DNA of 14,456 nt. It comes from CAYYMX01 sp964473045 (lineage in GTDB: Bacteria > Pseudomonadota > Alphaproteobacteria > Methylaequorales > Methylaequoraceae). Under the pieces are notes generated by a model. The model was given only the letters and a program-made list of their open reading frames with translations. It was not told the DNA's origin and did not search any database. This document shows, in pieces, positions 7,457-14,456 of the stretch. The stretch's first letter is position 1, and every line of letters starts with the position of its first letter. The DNA lies in assembly GCA_964473045.1 (NCBI GenBank), contig CAYYMX010000031.1:1-14456 (forward strand), in the 5' to 3' direction. The translations under genes and the position numbers were made by a program.

Positions 7457-7462
7457 TATAAT
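7457..7462 (+). promoter_or_regulatory. candidate -10 box (TATAAT) for the DUF4170 gene
   Basis: A perfect TATAAT lies 27 bp before the ATG of the small gene, in the 60-bp spacer between two divergent starts. The base stretch at the -35 distance (TATTAA at 7434-7439, 17-bp spacing) is weak. In DNA this AT-rich a TATAAT can occur by chance, so this rests mainly on position. Confidence 0.35.
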
Positions 7463-7489
7463 TACAACAGAAACAAAACTATTTTAAAT

Positions 7490-7675
7490 ATGAGTTATTG
7501 GGTAGTCGGTGGTGTATATAAAAACACCGAATTTAAAGAAATTGTTGAGGGTTCTAAATTGGAAAAGTTTGGACCATTTCAGAGTTATGATGATGCAAAA
7601 AAAATATGGAGCAAAGTTTCCTGGGCAAACGTTGATGATTGTAACACAAGGTTTGTAATTAGGCCTCAAAAGTAG
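7490..7675 (+). CDS. DUF4170 small protein
   Basis: This 61-residue protein opens MSYWVVGGVYKNTEF and continues FGPFQSYDDAKKIW and VDDCNTRFVI. That is the pattern of the DUF4170 family, small cytosolic proteins known mainly from alphaproteobacteria and often encoded near the inositol-phosphatase/waaA/lpxK cluster. Function is unknown. Its length matches the family, so it is complete. It is divergent from pmbA, with 60 bp between starts, and has no clear Shine-Dalgarno sequence. In many relatives the gene lies within the cluster on the same strand; here it stands alone on the opposite strand (recall of typical context, not checked). No cofactor motif or membrane segment is seen. Confidence 0.85.
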   Translation: MSYWVVGGVYKNTEFKEIVEGSKLEKFGPFQSYDDAKKIWSKVSWANVDDCNTRFVIRPQK

Positions 7676-7723
7676 TTTTTGTATAAAATAAATTTAGTAG
7701 ACTGCTTTGACAATAAATATTTG

Positions 7724-7743
7724 TAAAAACGAGAAACCTTCTC
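7724..7743 (-). terminator. possible weak intrinsic terminator downstream of ubiA
   Basis: On the minus strand GAGAA-GGT-TTCTC (7743-7731) can fold into a 5-bp stem with a 3-base loop and is followed by GTTTTT. It lies about 90 bp after the ubiA stop within the 154-bp spacer 7676-7829. The stem is short, so this is tentative. I see nothing else convincing in this spacer, which is otherwise AT-rich with no open frame. Confidence 0.3.
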
Positions 7744-7829
7744 ATGAATTATCCAAATAACTAATTAATTTTTTAAAAATTTTTACCAAACCAGAAAATT
7801 TCTTGAACTTCTTTTGAAGAATTCTTGGC

Positions 7830-8699
7830 TTAAAGATAATTTTGTAAAAAAATTAATAAAGTTATGATTCCACAAATAATTACATTTGAGTCAAAAATTA
7901 ATTTTAATGAAAAGTTAAATTTAAATGCCAAAAATTCAAGAAGAAAACAAGAAAAAATAATTAAACTAAAAAGGATGGAAAACTTTAGATCAACATTGTT
8001 TTTAAAAATAAAAGATAAGAAAAAAAAGAACAAGCTTAGAAGAAATATAGATAAGATATAAAATTTGGATTTTTTTTCTAACTTCAAAGATAAAGATTTG
8101 ACTCCAATTTTTCTATCGTCTTTTAAATCTTGAAAACCATAAATAGTATCATATGCTACAGTTAAAAATAGACCTCCTAAATAAAGGCAGATCACACTCG
8201 GATTTAGGTAAAAGTTTTGTGTAAGATAACCAACAAGAATTCCCCAATTGAAAATTATTCCTAAAATGATTTGTGGAAAATAGGTGAATCTTTTGAACAA
8301 AGGGTAAATGATTACTAGCGGAATAATATAAAAACTAAATAAAATCACCTTGAAATCGAATTGTAAAACAATAAGCAAACCAATAAAAAGCTGAAAAAAA
8401 ACAAAAATTAATGCTTCAGAAACTTTTAATTTTTCAGATGCTAAAGGTCTGTTTTTAGTTCTTTTAACTGACTTATCAATATTTTTATCAAATATGTCAT
8501 TTATGCAACATCCAGCGCCTCGCATTACAAATGATCCAAAGAAAAAAAGTAATAATGTACTAATAACTTGCTCAGTCAATTGAAGTTCGTATAATACTCC
8601 CCAAAAACAAGGCCACATTAGAAGAAATGCTCCGGTTGGATAGTTATACCTTCCTAATTGTATTAGTAGTTTGACTTTATTTAATATTTTTTTTAACAC
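7830..8699 (-). CDS. ubiA: 4-hydroxybenzoate polyprenyltransferase
   Basis: UbiA attaches the polyprenyl tail to 4-hydroxybenzoate, the first membrane-bound step of ubiquinone synthesis. The 289-residue protein is highly hydrophobic, with around eight or nine membrane segments. It shows both Asp-rich sites that bind Mg-diphosphate: NDIFDKNID at 67-75, followed by RTKNRPLAS at 80-88, and DTIYGFQDLKDD at 184-195. The N-terminus (RYNYPTGAFLLMWPCFWG) is typical of the bacterial ubiquinone branch rather than the heme O or menaquinone members. The start is GTG (8697-8699); the ATG two bases upstream is out of frame and meets a stop at once. It is divergent from rsmE with 37 bp between starts. Its quinone product would carry electrons towards the respiratory chain whose terminal oxidase is encoded at the right end. 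Confidence 0.93.
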   Translation of the reverse strand: MLKKILNKVKLLIQLGRYNYPTGAFLLMWPCFWGVLYELQLTEQVISTLLLFFFGSFVMRGAGCCINDIFDKNIDKSVKRTKNRPLASEKLKVSEALIFVFFQLFIGLLIVLQFDFKVILFSFYIIPLVIIYPLFKRFTYFPQIILGIIFNWGILVGYLTQNFYLNPSVICLYLGGLFLTVAYDTIYGFQDLKDDRKIGVKSLSLKLEKKSKFYILSIFLLSLFFFFLSFIFKNNVDLKFSILFSLIIFSCFLLEFLAFKFNFSLKLIFDSNVIICGIITLLIFLQNYL

Positions 8700-8736
8700 A
8701 TACTAATTAATAGAGATTATAACCAAAAATATATTT

Positions 8737-9441
8737 ATGCCTAAAGTAAGACTATTCTTTCAAGAAAAAATTAAAAAATCCAAAAAAATTTTTCCTTCTT
8801 TTCATCAAATCCATTATTTAAAGAATGTAATGAGAAAAAAAGATGGAGATAAAATTTTTATTTTTGATGGGGAAGAAGAATGGTCAGCAAGCCTAAAGGT
8901 TAATAAAAAAATTTCAATTTTTCCAACAAAGTTGCTGAGAACTAAAAGTCTTGTTCAAGATATCTGGATTTGCTTTGGTTTAGTTAAATTGAAAAATATA
9001 AATACTTTAATTGAAAAGGTTACAGAAATAGGAACAAAGAAATTCTATCCTCTAGCTACCAAATTCTCTGAAAAGATTAACCTTAATTTCGATAGACTTG
9101 AAAAAATTATCATTGAATCGGTTGAACAAAGTAATGCACTTAGTGTTCCCACCTTGGAAAAAACAATAAATATTAGAGACTTTTTAAAAGATTGGGATGA
9201 AGAAAGAGTGATTGTTTTTTGTGATGAAAGAAGTGGAGGAAAAAAATTTTCAACCTTGCCTCTGGGAAAATACAAAAAATTTGCAATTTTTGTTGGTCCA
9301 GTTGGCGGGTGGTCTAATGAAGATTTAAGCTTATTTGAGAATAAGAAGAATTTTTTTAAAGTAACACTAGGTACAAATATATTAAAAGCAGACACTGCAG
9401 CAATCTATTCTTTATCTTGTCTTAAAAACTTTTTAATGTGA
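8737..9441 (+). CDS. rsmE: 16S rRNA (uracil-1498-N3)-methyltransferase
   Basis: RsmE methylates U1498 of 16S rRNA using S-adenosylmethionine and belongs to the SPOUT (trefoil-knot) superfamily. The 234-residue length and motif order fit: an N-terminal PUA-like part with HYLKNVMRKKDGD at 26-38, LIEKVTEIGTKKFYPL at 91-106, EQSN at 130-133, then the knot motifs FVGPVGGWSNED at 185-196 and LGTNILKADTAA at 211-222. Two positions are unusual against the family pattern I know: the Glu of GPEGG is Val here, and the RILRxETA pattern reads NILKADTA. The catalytic region otherwise looks intact. The gene starts at ATG 8737 and ends with a 4-nt GTGA overlap with the gshA start, so the two are probably co-transcribed and coupled. 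Confidence 0.9.
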   Translation: MPKVRLFFQEKIKKSKKIFPSFHQIHYLKNVMRKKDGDKIFIFDGEEEWSASLKVNKKISIFPTKLLRTKSLVQDIWICFGLVKLKNINTLIEKVTEIGTKKFYPLATKFSEKINLNFDRLEKIIIESVEQSNALSVPTLEKTINIRDFLKDWDEERVIVFCDERSGGKKFSTLPLGKYKKFAIFVGPVGGWSNEDLSLFENKKNFFKVTLGTNILKADTAAIYSLSCLKNFLM

Positions 9442-10799
9442 GTTCGATGTTAACAAAAGATTCTTTGATCTCATCATTATCCAATGGATGTAAAAAAAAA
9501 AAGTTTTGGAGAATAGGAACTGAACACGAAAAATTTGGTTTCAAAAAAAAAGATTTAAAGCCAATAGTTTATGAAGACATTGAAAAAATATTTAAATTAT
9601 TGAGTAAAAAGTTTTTTTGGGAAAAAAAATATGAAAACAATTACCTTATATCTTTAAAGAAAAAAGATGCCTCTATTACATTGGAACCTGGTGGTCAAAT
9701 AGAATTGTCTGGAGCACCTTTAAGTAATTTATTTGAAACTTGTAAAGAAGTTAATGAACACCATAAGGAACTAATTGATGTCTGTAAAAAATTAGAAATT
9801 GATTTTATGGGTATTGGTGTTTTACCAAAATGGACATTAAAAGATATTCCACAAATGCCAAAAAAAAGATATTCAATTATGAGATCCTACATGCCAAAAG
9901 TTGGTGTCAAAGGACTAGATATGATGCATCGAACAACAACTATTCAAGCTAATTATGATTTTTCCTCTGAAGAAGATATGAAAAAAAAATTTCGAGTTAG
10001 TCTTTCCCTTCAGCCTGCCATAATTGCATTATATGCAAATTCTCCTTTTATAAATGGAGAGATAACAAATTATTTAAGCTATAGGTCATTTATTTGGACT
10101 GAAACTGACAAAGATAGATGTGGTTTTCTTCCATTTGTTTATGATAAAAGTTTTTCTTTTGAAAGGTATGTTGATTATATTCTTGATGTCCCAATGTACT
10201 TTATCATTAGAGATAATAAATATTTAGATGTAGCTGGTTGTTCCTTCAGAAAATTTATGGAAGGTAAAGAAAAAAAGATTGGAGATGAAGTTGCTGATAT
10301 TTCTGATTGGCATACGCACTTAACGACTGCATTTCCCGAGGTTAGGCTTAAATCTTATTTGGAACTTAGGGGTGCTGATGGGGGGCCTTGGTCAAGAGTT
10401 TGTGCTCTTCCTGCCTTTTGGACAGGTATTTTGTATGATGAAGAGATTTTAGACGAGGTTTGGAACTCAATTAAACACTGGAAAGTTAGTGAAATAAAAG
10501 AGTTTTATAATAATGTTAGGATATATGGACTTAATGTTTGCACTCCTGATGGAATGGCATTATCTAAGTATTTAACTGAGCTCATAAAAAAATCGTCAAT
10601 CGGACTAGAAAGAAGAAAAATAATAGTAGGGAAAAAAAATGAAAAAGTATTTCTTGAACCATTAAAAAATATTTTAAATTCAGGAGAGTCACCTGCCCAA
10701 ACTTGGAAAAGATTATTTCTTAGTGAATGGGATGAGAATGTTGATAACATATATAAATCAAATTATTTTAGAATTATAAAAAAAAATGAAAAAATTTAA
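9438..10799 (+). CDS. gshA: glutamate-cysteine ligase (GCS2 / plant-like type)
   Basis: This enzyme makes gamma-glutamylcysteine from glutamate, cysteine and ATP, the first step of glutathione synthesis. The 453-residue product matches the alphaproteobacterial and plant GCS2 type rather than the E. coli type. Motifs are GTEHEKFGF at 27-35, TLEPGGQIELSGAP at 81-94, YMPKVGVKGLDMMHRTTTIQANYDF at about 151-175, and later WHTHLTTAFPEVRLKSYLELRGADGG. The frame opens with GTG at 9438, overlapping the rsmE stop as GTGA. An ATG three codons on (9447) is an alternative start; neither has a clear ribosome-binding site, and coupling to rsmE is likely. The 3' end overlaps the chorismate mutase gene by 14 nt. 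No gshB is present in the window. Confidence 0.93.
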   Translation: MSSMLTKDSLISSLSNGCKKKKFWRIGTEHEKFGFKKKDLKPIVYEDIEKIFKLLSKKFFWEKKYENNYLISLKKKDASITLEPGGQIELSGAPLSNLFETCKEVNEHHKELIDVCKKLEIDFMGIGVLPKWTLKDIPQMPKKRYSIMRSYMPKVGVKGLDMMHRTTTIQANYDFSSEEDMKKKFRVSLSLQPAIIALYANSPFINGEITNYLSYRSFIWTETDKDRCGFLPFVYDKSFSFERYVDYILDVPMYFIIRDNKYLDVAGCSFRKFMEGKEKKIGDEVADISDWHTHLTTAFPEVRLKSYLELRGADGGPWSRVCALPAFWTGILYDEEILDEVWNSIKHWKVSEIKEFYNNVRIYGLNVCTPDGMALSKYLTELIKKSSIGLERRKIIVGKKNEKVFLEPLKNILNSGESPAQTWKRLFLSEWDENVDNIYKSNYFRIIKKNEKI

Positions 10800-11076
10800 T
10801 TCGATCAATGAAATTAGAAAAGAAATAGATAAAGTGGATCAAAAAATTTTAGATTTGATTTCAAAAAGAAGAGATTTAGTAGTTGAGGTTGTGAAAGTAA
10901 AAAAAAGAGATCAAATTATAGATAAAAAAAGAATAAAAAATATACTGGAAAGATTAAAGGTTGAAGCAGAAAATAAAAAATTACCAAAAGATTTAATTAA
11001 TGATCTTTGGAAATTAATGATTGGAGAATTTATTAAATTAGAAGAAAAAATCTTTGATGAAGTTCATAAAAATTAA
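10786..11076 (+). CDS. chorismate mutase, AroQ class, monofunctional
   Basis: This 96-residue all-helical protein would convert chorismate to prephenate, the branch point to phenylalanine and tyrosine. It follows the AroQ pattern: an N-terminal helix with IRKEIDKVDQKILDLISKRRDLV, then VKVKK, DKKRIKNILERL, and a last helix LWKLMIGEFIKLEEKI. Aligned by eye to the E. coli P-protein domain, the active-site Arg11, Arg28, Lys39 and Arg51 equivalents are present and the Gln88 position is Glu, as in some other AroQ enzymes. There is no fused dehydratase or dehydrogenase domain. The ATG lies inside the end of gshA (14-nt overlap) in an A-rich stretch without a good ribosome-binding site, so expression probably depends on translation of gshA. 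It ends 12 bp from the convergent tldD stop. Confidence 0.87.
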   Translation: MKKFNSINEIRKEIDKVDQKILDLISKRRDLVVEVVKVKKRDQIIDKKRIKNILERLKVEAENKKLPKDLINDLWKLMIGEFIKLEEKIFDEVHKN

Positions 11077-11088
11077 TCTTTAAAAAGA

Positions 11089-12492
11089 CTATAGTGTTCC
11101 ACCAACAGTGAGCTTTTTGATCTTTAAAGAGGGTTGACCAACTCCAACAGGAACCATTTGTCCTTCTTTTCCACAGGTGCCTATTCCATTGTCTAGCTCA
11201 AGATTGTTTGCTACCATTGAAACTTCTTTTAAAATTTCGGGTCCATTACCTATTAGTGTTGCACCTTTAAGAGGCCTGCCAATCCTTCCATTGATAATTT
11301 CATATGCTTCAGATGCGCTAAAAACAAATTTACCTGATGTGATGTCTACTTGACCACCACTAAATTGAGATGCATATATTCCTTTTTTTGTTGATTTTAT
11401 TAATTCGTCGTGTTCATGGGTTCCATTGAGCATGTAAGTATTAGTCATTCTAGGCATTGGAATATGAGCATAACTTTCCCTTCTACCATTTCCTGTAGGA
11501 TCTTTGTTCTTTAGTTTTGAATTATGCCTATCTTGCATAAAATTTTTTAAAATTCCATTTTCAATCAAAACTGTGTTTTGTGATGGGGTTCCTTCATCAT
11601 CAATAGTTAATGATCCTCTTCTGTTTGGAATGGTTCCATCATCCACAATGGTAATTTGTTCAGAAGCAACTTTTTGACCAACAAGATTGAAAAAAGCAGA
11701 AGTTTTTTTTCTATTAAAATCCCCTTCGAGACCATGTCCAACAGCTTCATGAAGAAGGATGCCTGGCCAGCCTGGACCCAGTATTACAGTTTGTTCCCCG
11801 GGAGGAGTTTTAACTGCAGAAAATCTAGTTCTTGCTTGGTTGTAAGCTTTATCTACTGCATTTTTCCAGATGTTTTTAGAAAAAAAATCGTCAAACATAT
11901 AACGCCCACCTAGACCAAATGATCCTGACTCAACTCTACCTTTTTTTTCAATTGAAATATTTACATTCATCCTAACTAGCGGTCGAGAATCATAAAAAAT
12001 AGACCCATTTTTTTTAATAATTTCTATATTTTGAAAATTACCTGACAATGAAATTGAAACTTGTTTAACTAAATTATCAAGCTTACGTGCATAGTTGTTA
12101 ATTTTTTTTAAAAGATTAATTTTTTTACTAATAGCTATTCTAGCTATCGGGTTTGTGTCATCGTATAAAGTTTTGTTTGTTTTTCTTGTTATTAATAGAT
12201 CGTTTCTTTTGGAACTAAAACCAAAATCTTTTAAGTACTTAATTCCATCCTTCAGGGATTCTTCCGAGAGATTTGTGTTGTGGTAAAATCTCAATGCTTC
12301 ACCATTCACACCTCTTAGACCAAACCCTTTATCTTGGTCGTAACTTGCATTTTTTATTTTATTGTCGTCAAAAAAAATGTCTTCAGAGAAAACCTCTTCC
12401 ACGAACAACTCTCCATCATCGTAAGGTGCTAGACACTTATCAATTTGTCTAATTACAGCTTTTTCATCCCAATTTTTTCTAATTTTTTTCAA
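11089..12492 (-). CDS. tldD: TldD metalloprotease subunit
   Basis: TldD carries the zinc site of the heterodimeric TldD/TldE (PmbA) protease. That complex is known in E. coli for processing microcin B17 and degrading the antitoxin CcdA, and archaeal homologues degrade unfolded peptides. The 467-residue protein has the family length. It shows the zinc motif HEAVGH at 248-253, followed by GLEGDF, and the likely third ligand Cys440 in GTCGKEGQ. Other family landmarks are DDEGTPSQ near 298-305, RRESYAHIPMPRMTNTYM at 337-354 and SGKFVFSASEAY. The start is TTG (12490-12492), with a weak GGGAAA upstream; the N-terminal sequence matches the family from there. Its partner gene pmbA is about 3.7 kb away on the same strand and is frameshifted in this sequence. 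Confidence 0.94.
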   Translation of the reverse strand: MKKIRKNWDEKAVIRQIDKCLAPYDDGELFVEEVFSEDIFFDDNKIKNASYDQDKGFGLRGVNGEALRFYHNTNLSEESLKDGIKYLKDFGFSSKRNDLLITRKTNKTLYDDTNPIARIAISKKINLLKKINNYARKLDNLVKQVSISLSGNFQNIEIIKKNGSIFYDSRPLVRMNVNISIEKKGRVESGSFGLGGRYMFDDFFSKNIWKNAVDKAYNQARTRFSAVKTPPGEQTVILGPGWPGILLHEAVGHGLEGDFNRKKTSAFFNLVGQKVASEQITIVDDGTIPNRRGSLTIDDEGTPSQNTVLIENGILKNFMQDRHNSKLKNKDPTGNGRRESYAHIPMPRMTNTYMLNGTHEHDELIKSTKKGIYASQFSGGQVDITSGKFVFSASEAYEIINGRIGRPLKGATLIGNGPEILKEVSMVANNLELDNGIGTCGKEGQMVPVGVGQPSLKIKKLTVGGTL

Positions 12493-12563
12493 AATTTTCC
12501 CAATATCAAAAGAACTATATTATTAGATTTTACAAAACTAGTTTTTTTCATTTACTAAAATGT

Positions 12564-12569
12564 TATAAT
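12564..12569 (+). promoter_or_regulatory. candidate -10 box (TATAAT) for the cox genes
   Basis: A perfect TATAAT lies in the divergent spacer about 120 bp before the ctaC ATG, which would give a long leader. No good -35 box is seen at the matching distance, and chance is not excluded in such AT-rich DNA. Confidence 0.3.
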
Positions 12570-12664
12570 CTTAGACTATATTGATTACATTATTAACAAA
12601 ATTTTTCAAATTCAATAAAATATATAAGGATTGTTTTTTTTTTTATCAACGCTATATTGAAGTT

Positions 12665-12676
12665 TTAGAATTCTAA
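12665..12676. promoter_or_regulatory. 12-bp perfect palindrome upstream of ctaC
   Basis: TTAGAATTCTAA is its own reverse complement. It lies 14 bp before the ctaC ATG and 5 bp before its ribosome-binding site. Placement would suit an operator or a site that blocks translation initiation, but no known regulator motif is recognised. Confidence 0.3.
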
Positions 12677-12681
12677 GTTTT

Positions 12682-12687
12682 GGAGAG
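12682..12687 (+). promoter_or_regulatory. Shine-Dalgarno GGAGAG of ctaC
   Basis: GGAGAG lies 3 bp before the ATG at 12691 and fixes this start. It is among the better ribosome-binding sites in a window where most starts lack one, which fits a highly expressed respiratory operon. Confidence 0.6.
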
Positions 12688-12690
12688 AAC

Positions 12691-13497
12691 ATGAAAAATT
12701 TGTTGTTTTGCATACTATCTTTGGTTTCATTTAGTGCATTTGGTAAGGGACAACCGACTGATTGGCAAGTTGGTTTTCAGGAAGCGGCAACTCTGCGTAT
12801 GCAAGAGATAATTGATCTGCATGTTTTTGTTTTTTGGATAATTACTTTTATAAGTGTTTTTGTATTTTCTCTTATTGCTTACGCTTGCATAAAATTCAAC
12901 TCAAAAGCCAATAAAACTCCTTCTAAAACTACTCATCACCCACTTTTAGAAGTTGCATGGACCTTGATTCCAGTTGTGATTCTGGTGGTTATAGCAATCC
13001 CATCTTTTAGGCTTTTATATAAACAAAATGATTTTAGTAAGATTGATATGACAATTAAAGCTACCGGTTATACGTGGTATTGGAGTTATGAATACCCCGA
13101 TCATGATGGATTAACTTTTGATTCGCTCATGCTTACTGCAGAAGAGCTAAGTGAAGATCAACCTAGACTTTTAACTACAGATAATTATGTGGTAGTACCA
13201 ACAAATACTAATATTAAAGTACAGATTACAGCTGATCCTGCTGGTGTTATTCATGCTTGGGCAGTTCCTGCTTTAGGCGTAAAAATGGATGCAGTTCCAG
13301 GAAGGTTGAATGAAACGTATTTTAATATTATTGAACCCGGAATTTATTATGGGCAATGTTCTGAGCTTTGCGGGCAAGGTCATGGTTTTATGCCAATTAC
13401 AGTAAAAGCAGTTTCAAGTGAAGAATTTTCTTCTTGGGTTGAATCTGCGAAAGAGGAATTTGCAAAAAATAAAGATGATTTTATTGCTTTAAAATAG
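12691..13497 (+). CDS. ctaC: cytochrome c oxidase subunit II
   Basis: Subunit II accepts electrons from cytochrome c through its binuclear CuA centre and passes them to subunit I. The 268-residue protein has an N-terminal signal peptide (MKNLLFCILSLVSFSAFGKG), two membrane helices (about 43-66 and 89-106, the latter after HHPLLEVAWTLIP), then a periplasmic cupredoxin domain. All CuA ligands are present: His188 in HAW, then Cys223, Glu225, Cys227, His231 and Met234 in CSELCGQGHGFM. The aromatic electron-entry patch YTWYWSYEY lies at 127-135. No cytochrome c domain is fused at the C-terminus. ctaD follows after 12 nt, so the two are surely co-transcribed. Length and motifs are typical of mitochondrial-like alphaproteobacterial aa3 oxidases. 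Confidence 0.97.
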   Translation: MKNLLFCILSLVSFSAFGKGQPTDWQVGFQEAATLRMQEIIDLHVFVFWIITFISVFVFSLIAYACIKFNSKANKTPSKTTHHPLLEVAWTLIPVVILVVIAIPSFRLLYKQNDFSKIDMTIKATGYTWYWSYEYPDHDGLTFDSLMLTAEELSEDQPRLLTTDNYVVVPTNTNIKVQITADPAGVIHAWAVPALGVKMDAVPGRLNETYFNIIEPGIYYGQCSELCGQGHGFMPITVKAVSSEEFSSWVESAKEEFAKNKDDFIALK

Positions 13498-13509
13498 AAA
13501 GGAAATTTT

Positions 13510-14456
13510 ATGTCAAGTCACGCACCTTCATTTTTTAAAAGATACTTTTTTTCAACAAACCATAAAGATATTGGCGTTCTTTATCTAGTTTTTGCTGTTT
13601 TTGGTGGTTTAGTAGGAGGCATCTTTTCCTTGTTAATTAGAATGGAGTTAGCTGACCCAGGAATACAAATTTTACCTGATGAGAATTACCAAATGTATAA
13701 TGTTTGGATTACTGCTCATGGGTTATTAATGATATTTTTTATGGTAATGCCTGCCTTGGTTGGAGGTTTTGGAAATTATTTTGTTCCATTACTGATTGGT
13801 GCACCAGATATGGCTTTTCCTCGAATGAACAATCTGAGTTTCTGGTTGTTAATACCAGCACTATTACTTTTGGTTGGCTCGGCTTTCGTTGGTGATGGAG
13901 CAGGTCCAGGGTGGACCTTGTATGCCCCTCTTTCTACAACTGGTCAGCCGGGGATGTCGGTTGATATGGCTATTCTTGCAATGCATTTAGCAGGTGCCTC
14001 TTCTATTCTCGGAGCAATAAACTTTATTACTACCATCTTTAATATGAGAGCACCTGGCATGACTATACATAAGATGCCATTATTTGTTTGGTCAATCTTG
14101 ATTACGGCTTTCTTATTGTTGCTTGCTTTGCCAGTTCTTGCTGGTGCAATAACTATGATGTTAACTGATAGAAACTTTGGTACTGGATTTTTTAATCCAG
14201 AACTTGGAGGAGACCCTGTTCTTTTCCAACACTTATTCTGGTTCTTTGGTCATCCGGAAGTGTATGTTTTAATTTTACCAGGTTTTGGAATTATTAGTCA
14301 GGTCATTTCAACTTTTTCTAAAAAACCAATTTTTGGTTATCTTGGAATGGCCTATGCAATGGCAGCAATTGGTGTTGTAGGCTTTGTTGTTTGGGCTCAC
14401 CATATGTACACGGTTGGTATGGATGTAGATACACAAGCGTATTTTTTAGCAGCAAC
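13510..14456 (+). CDS. ctaD: cytochrome c oxidase subunit I, N-terminal part
   Basis: The frame is open from ATG 13510 (preceded by GGAAA) to the window edge, giving 315 residues of about 530. This is the catalytic subunit, which reduces oxygen at the heme a3-CuB site and pumps protons. Features seen are STNHKDIG at 15-22, heme a ligand His70 in TAHG, and the D-channel set Asn89, Asp100 and Asn107 in GNYFVPLLIGAPDMAFPRMNN. Also present are the CuB ligand and cross-linked pair His248 and Tyr252 in GHPEVY with Glu250, and the paired CuB ligands His297-His298 in WAHHMY. Glu in HPEVY and a complete D-channel mark it as an A1-type, proton-pumping oxidase. The K-channel Lys and the second heme a ligand lie beyond the edge. 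Confidence 0.97.
   Translation, partial: MSSHAPSFFKRYFFSTNHKDIGVLYLVFAVFGGLVGGIFSLLIRMELADPGIQILPDENYQMYNVWITAHGLLMIFFMVMPALVGGFGNYFVPLLIGAPDMAFPRMNNLSFWLLIPALLLLVGSAFVGDGAGPGWTLYAPLSTTGQPGMSVDMAILAMHLAGASSILGAINFITTIFNMRAPGMTIHKMPLFVWSILITAFLLLLALPVLAGAITMMLTDRNFGTGFFNPELGGDPVLFQHLFWFFGHPEVYVLILPGFGIISQVISTFSKKPIFGYLGMAYAMAAIGVVGFVVWAHHMYTVGMDVDTQAYFLAA

Larger units (their letters stand above)
12493..12690. other. 198-bp divergent intergenic region between tldD and ctaC
   Basis: This is the longest spacer in the window. It must hold the tldD promoter (leftward) and the cox promoter (rightward). I see a TATAAT at 12564-12569, an 11-T run at 12634-12644 without a preceding hairpin, a 12-bp palindrome at 12665-12676 and a good ribosome-binding site GGAGAG at 12682-12687. 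There is no convincing open frame or structured RNA. Confidence 0.6.

Noticed and set aside
7676..7829. Small RNA or riboswitch in the spacer between DUF4170 and ubiA
   Set aside because: Both flanking genes end here, so a riboswitch has nothing to control, and I find no strong structure beyond the short hairpin listed.
11077..11088. Bidirectional terminator between the chorismate mutase gene and tldD
   Set aside because: Only a 4-bp A/T-rich stem (TCTT/AAGA) can form in the 12-bp spacer, too weak to call.
12634..12644. 11-T run as a terminator before ctaC
   Set aside because: No stable hairpin precedes it, and no upstream plus-strand gene ends nearby (the last ends at 11076).
13704..13895. 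63-codon plus-strand frame inside ctaD
   Set aside because: It is out of frame within unmistakable subunit I sequence.
1..14456. Mobile element, phage or defence island, CRISPR array, tRNA or rRNA
   Set aside because: All coding space is taken by recognisable housekeeping genes; no direct repeats with spacers, inverted terminal repeats, cloverleaf or rRNA-like sequence was seen.

Overview
The window is a dense, strongly AT-rich stretch of chromosome. By eye it is about 30% G+C, with many A or T runs of 8-14 bases. Gene families and order point to an alphaproteobacterium with a small, streamlined genome of the Pelagibacter (SAR11) or similar marine type. The pointers are a DUF4170 protein, the GCS2-type glutamate-cysteine ligase, the tldE / inositol-phosphatase / acyltransferase / waaA / lpxK cluster, an aa3-type ctaC-ctaD pair, and very short spacers. 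Lineage is an inference from gene content; no rRNA or other marker is present to fix it.

Left edge (1-640, + strand): the C-terminal part of an M23-family cell-wall endopeptidase. It converges with, and overlaps by 4 nt, a six-gene minus-strand operon (7429 down to 637). In transcription order this runs pmbA/tldE (frameshifted), an inositol-monophosphatase-family gene, msbA, a DUF374 acyltransferase, waaA (Kdo transferase) and lpxK (lipid A 4'-kinase). Genes touch or overlap throughout, so it is very probably one transcript. Its core makes and exports the Kdo-lipid A part of the outer membrane.

Middle (7490-9441): a small DUF4170 gene divergent from pmbA; ubiA (ubiquinone pathway) on the minus strand; and rsmE divergent from ubiA. 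rsmE starts a tight + strand run rsmE-gshA-aroQ (16S rRNA methylation, glutathione synthesis, chorismate mutase), with overlaps of 4 and 14 nt.

Right (11089-14456): tldD on the minus strand, convergent with aroQ. A 198-bp divergent spacer follows, then ctaC and ctaD (cytochrome c oxidase subunits II and I), with ctaD running off the right edge. TldD and TldE/PmbA work as one heterodimeric metalloprotease, so the frame break in pmbA matters: its partner is intact about 3.7 kb away.

The window looks like ordinary housekeeping DNA. I see no mobile element, CRISPR array, tRNA or rRNA, and no clear novel system. The most unusual signal is homopolymer-linked frame trouble. pmbA is broken at an 11-A tract, and the best ribosome-binding site of the next gene points at a TTG that is out of frame by exactly one A in a 9-A tract. 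Either the sequence has homopolymer errors or this genome tolerates poly-A slippage. No gene-free stretch exceeds 300 bases; the longest spacers are 198 bp (12493-12690) and 154 bp (7676-7829).
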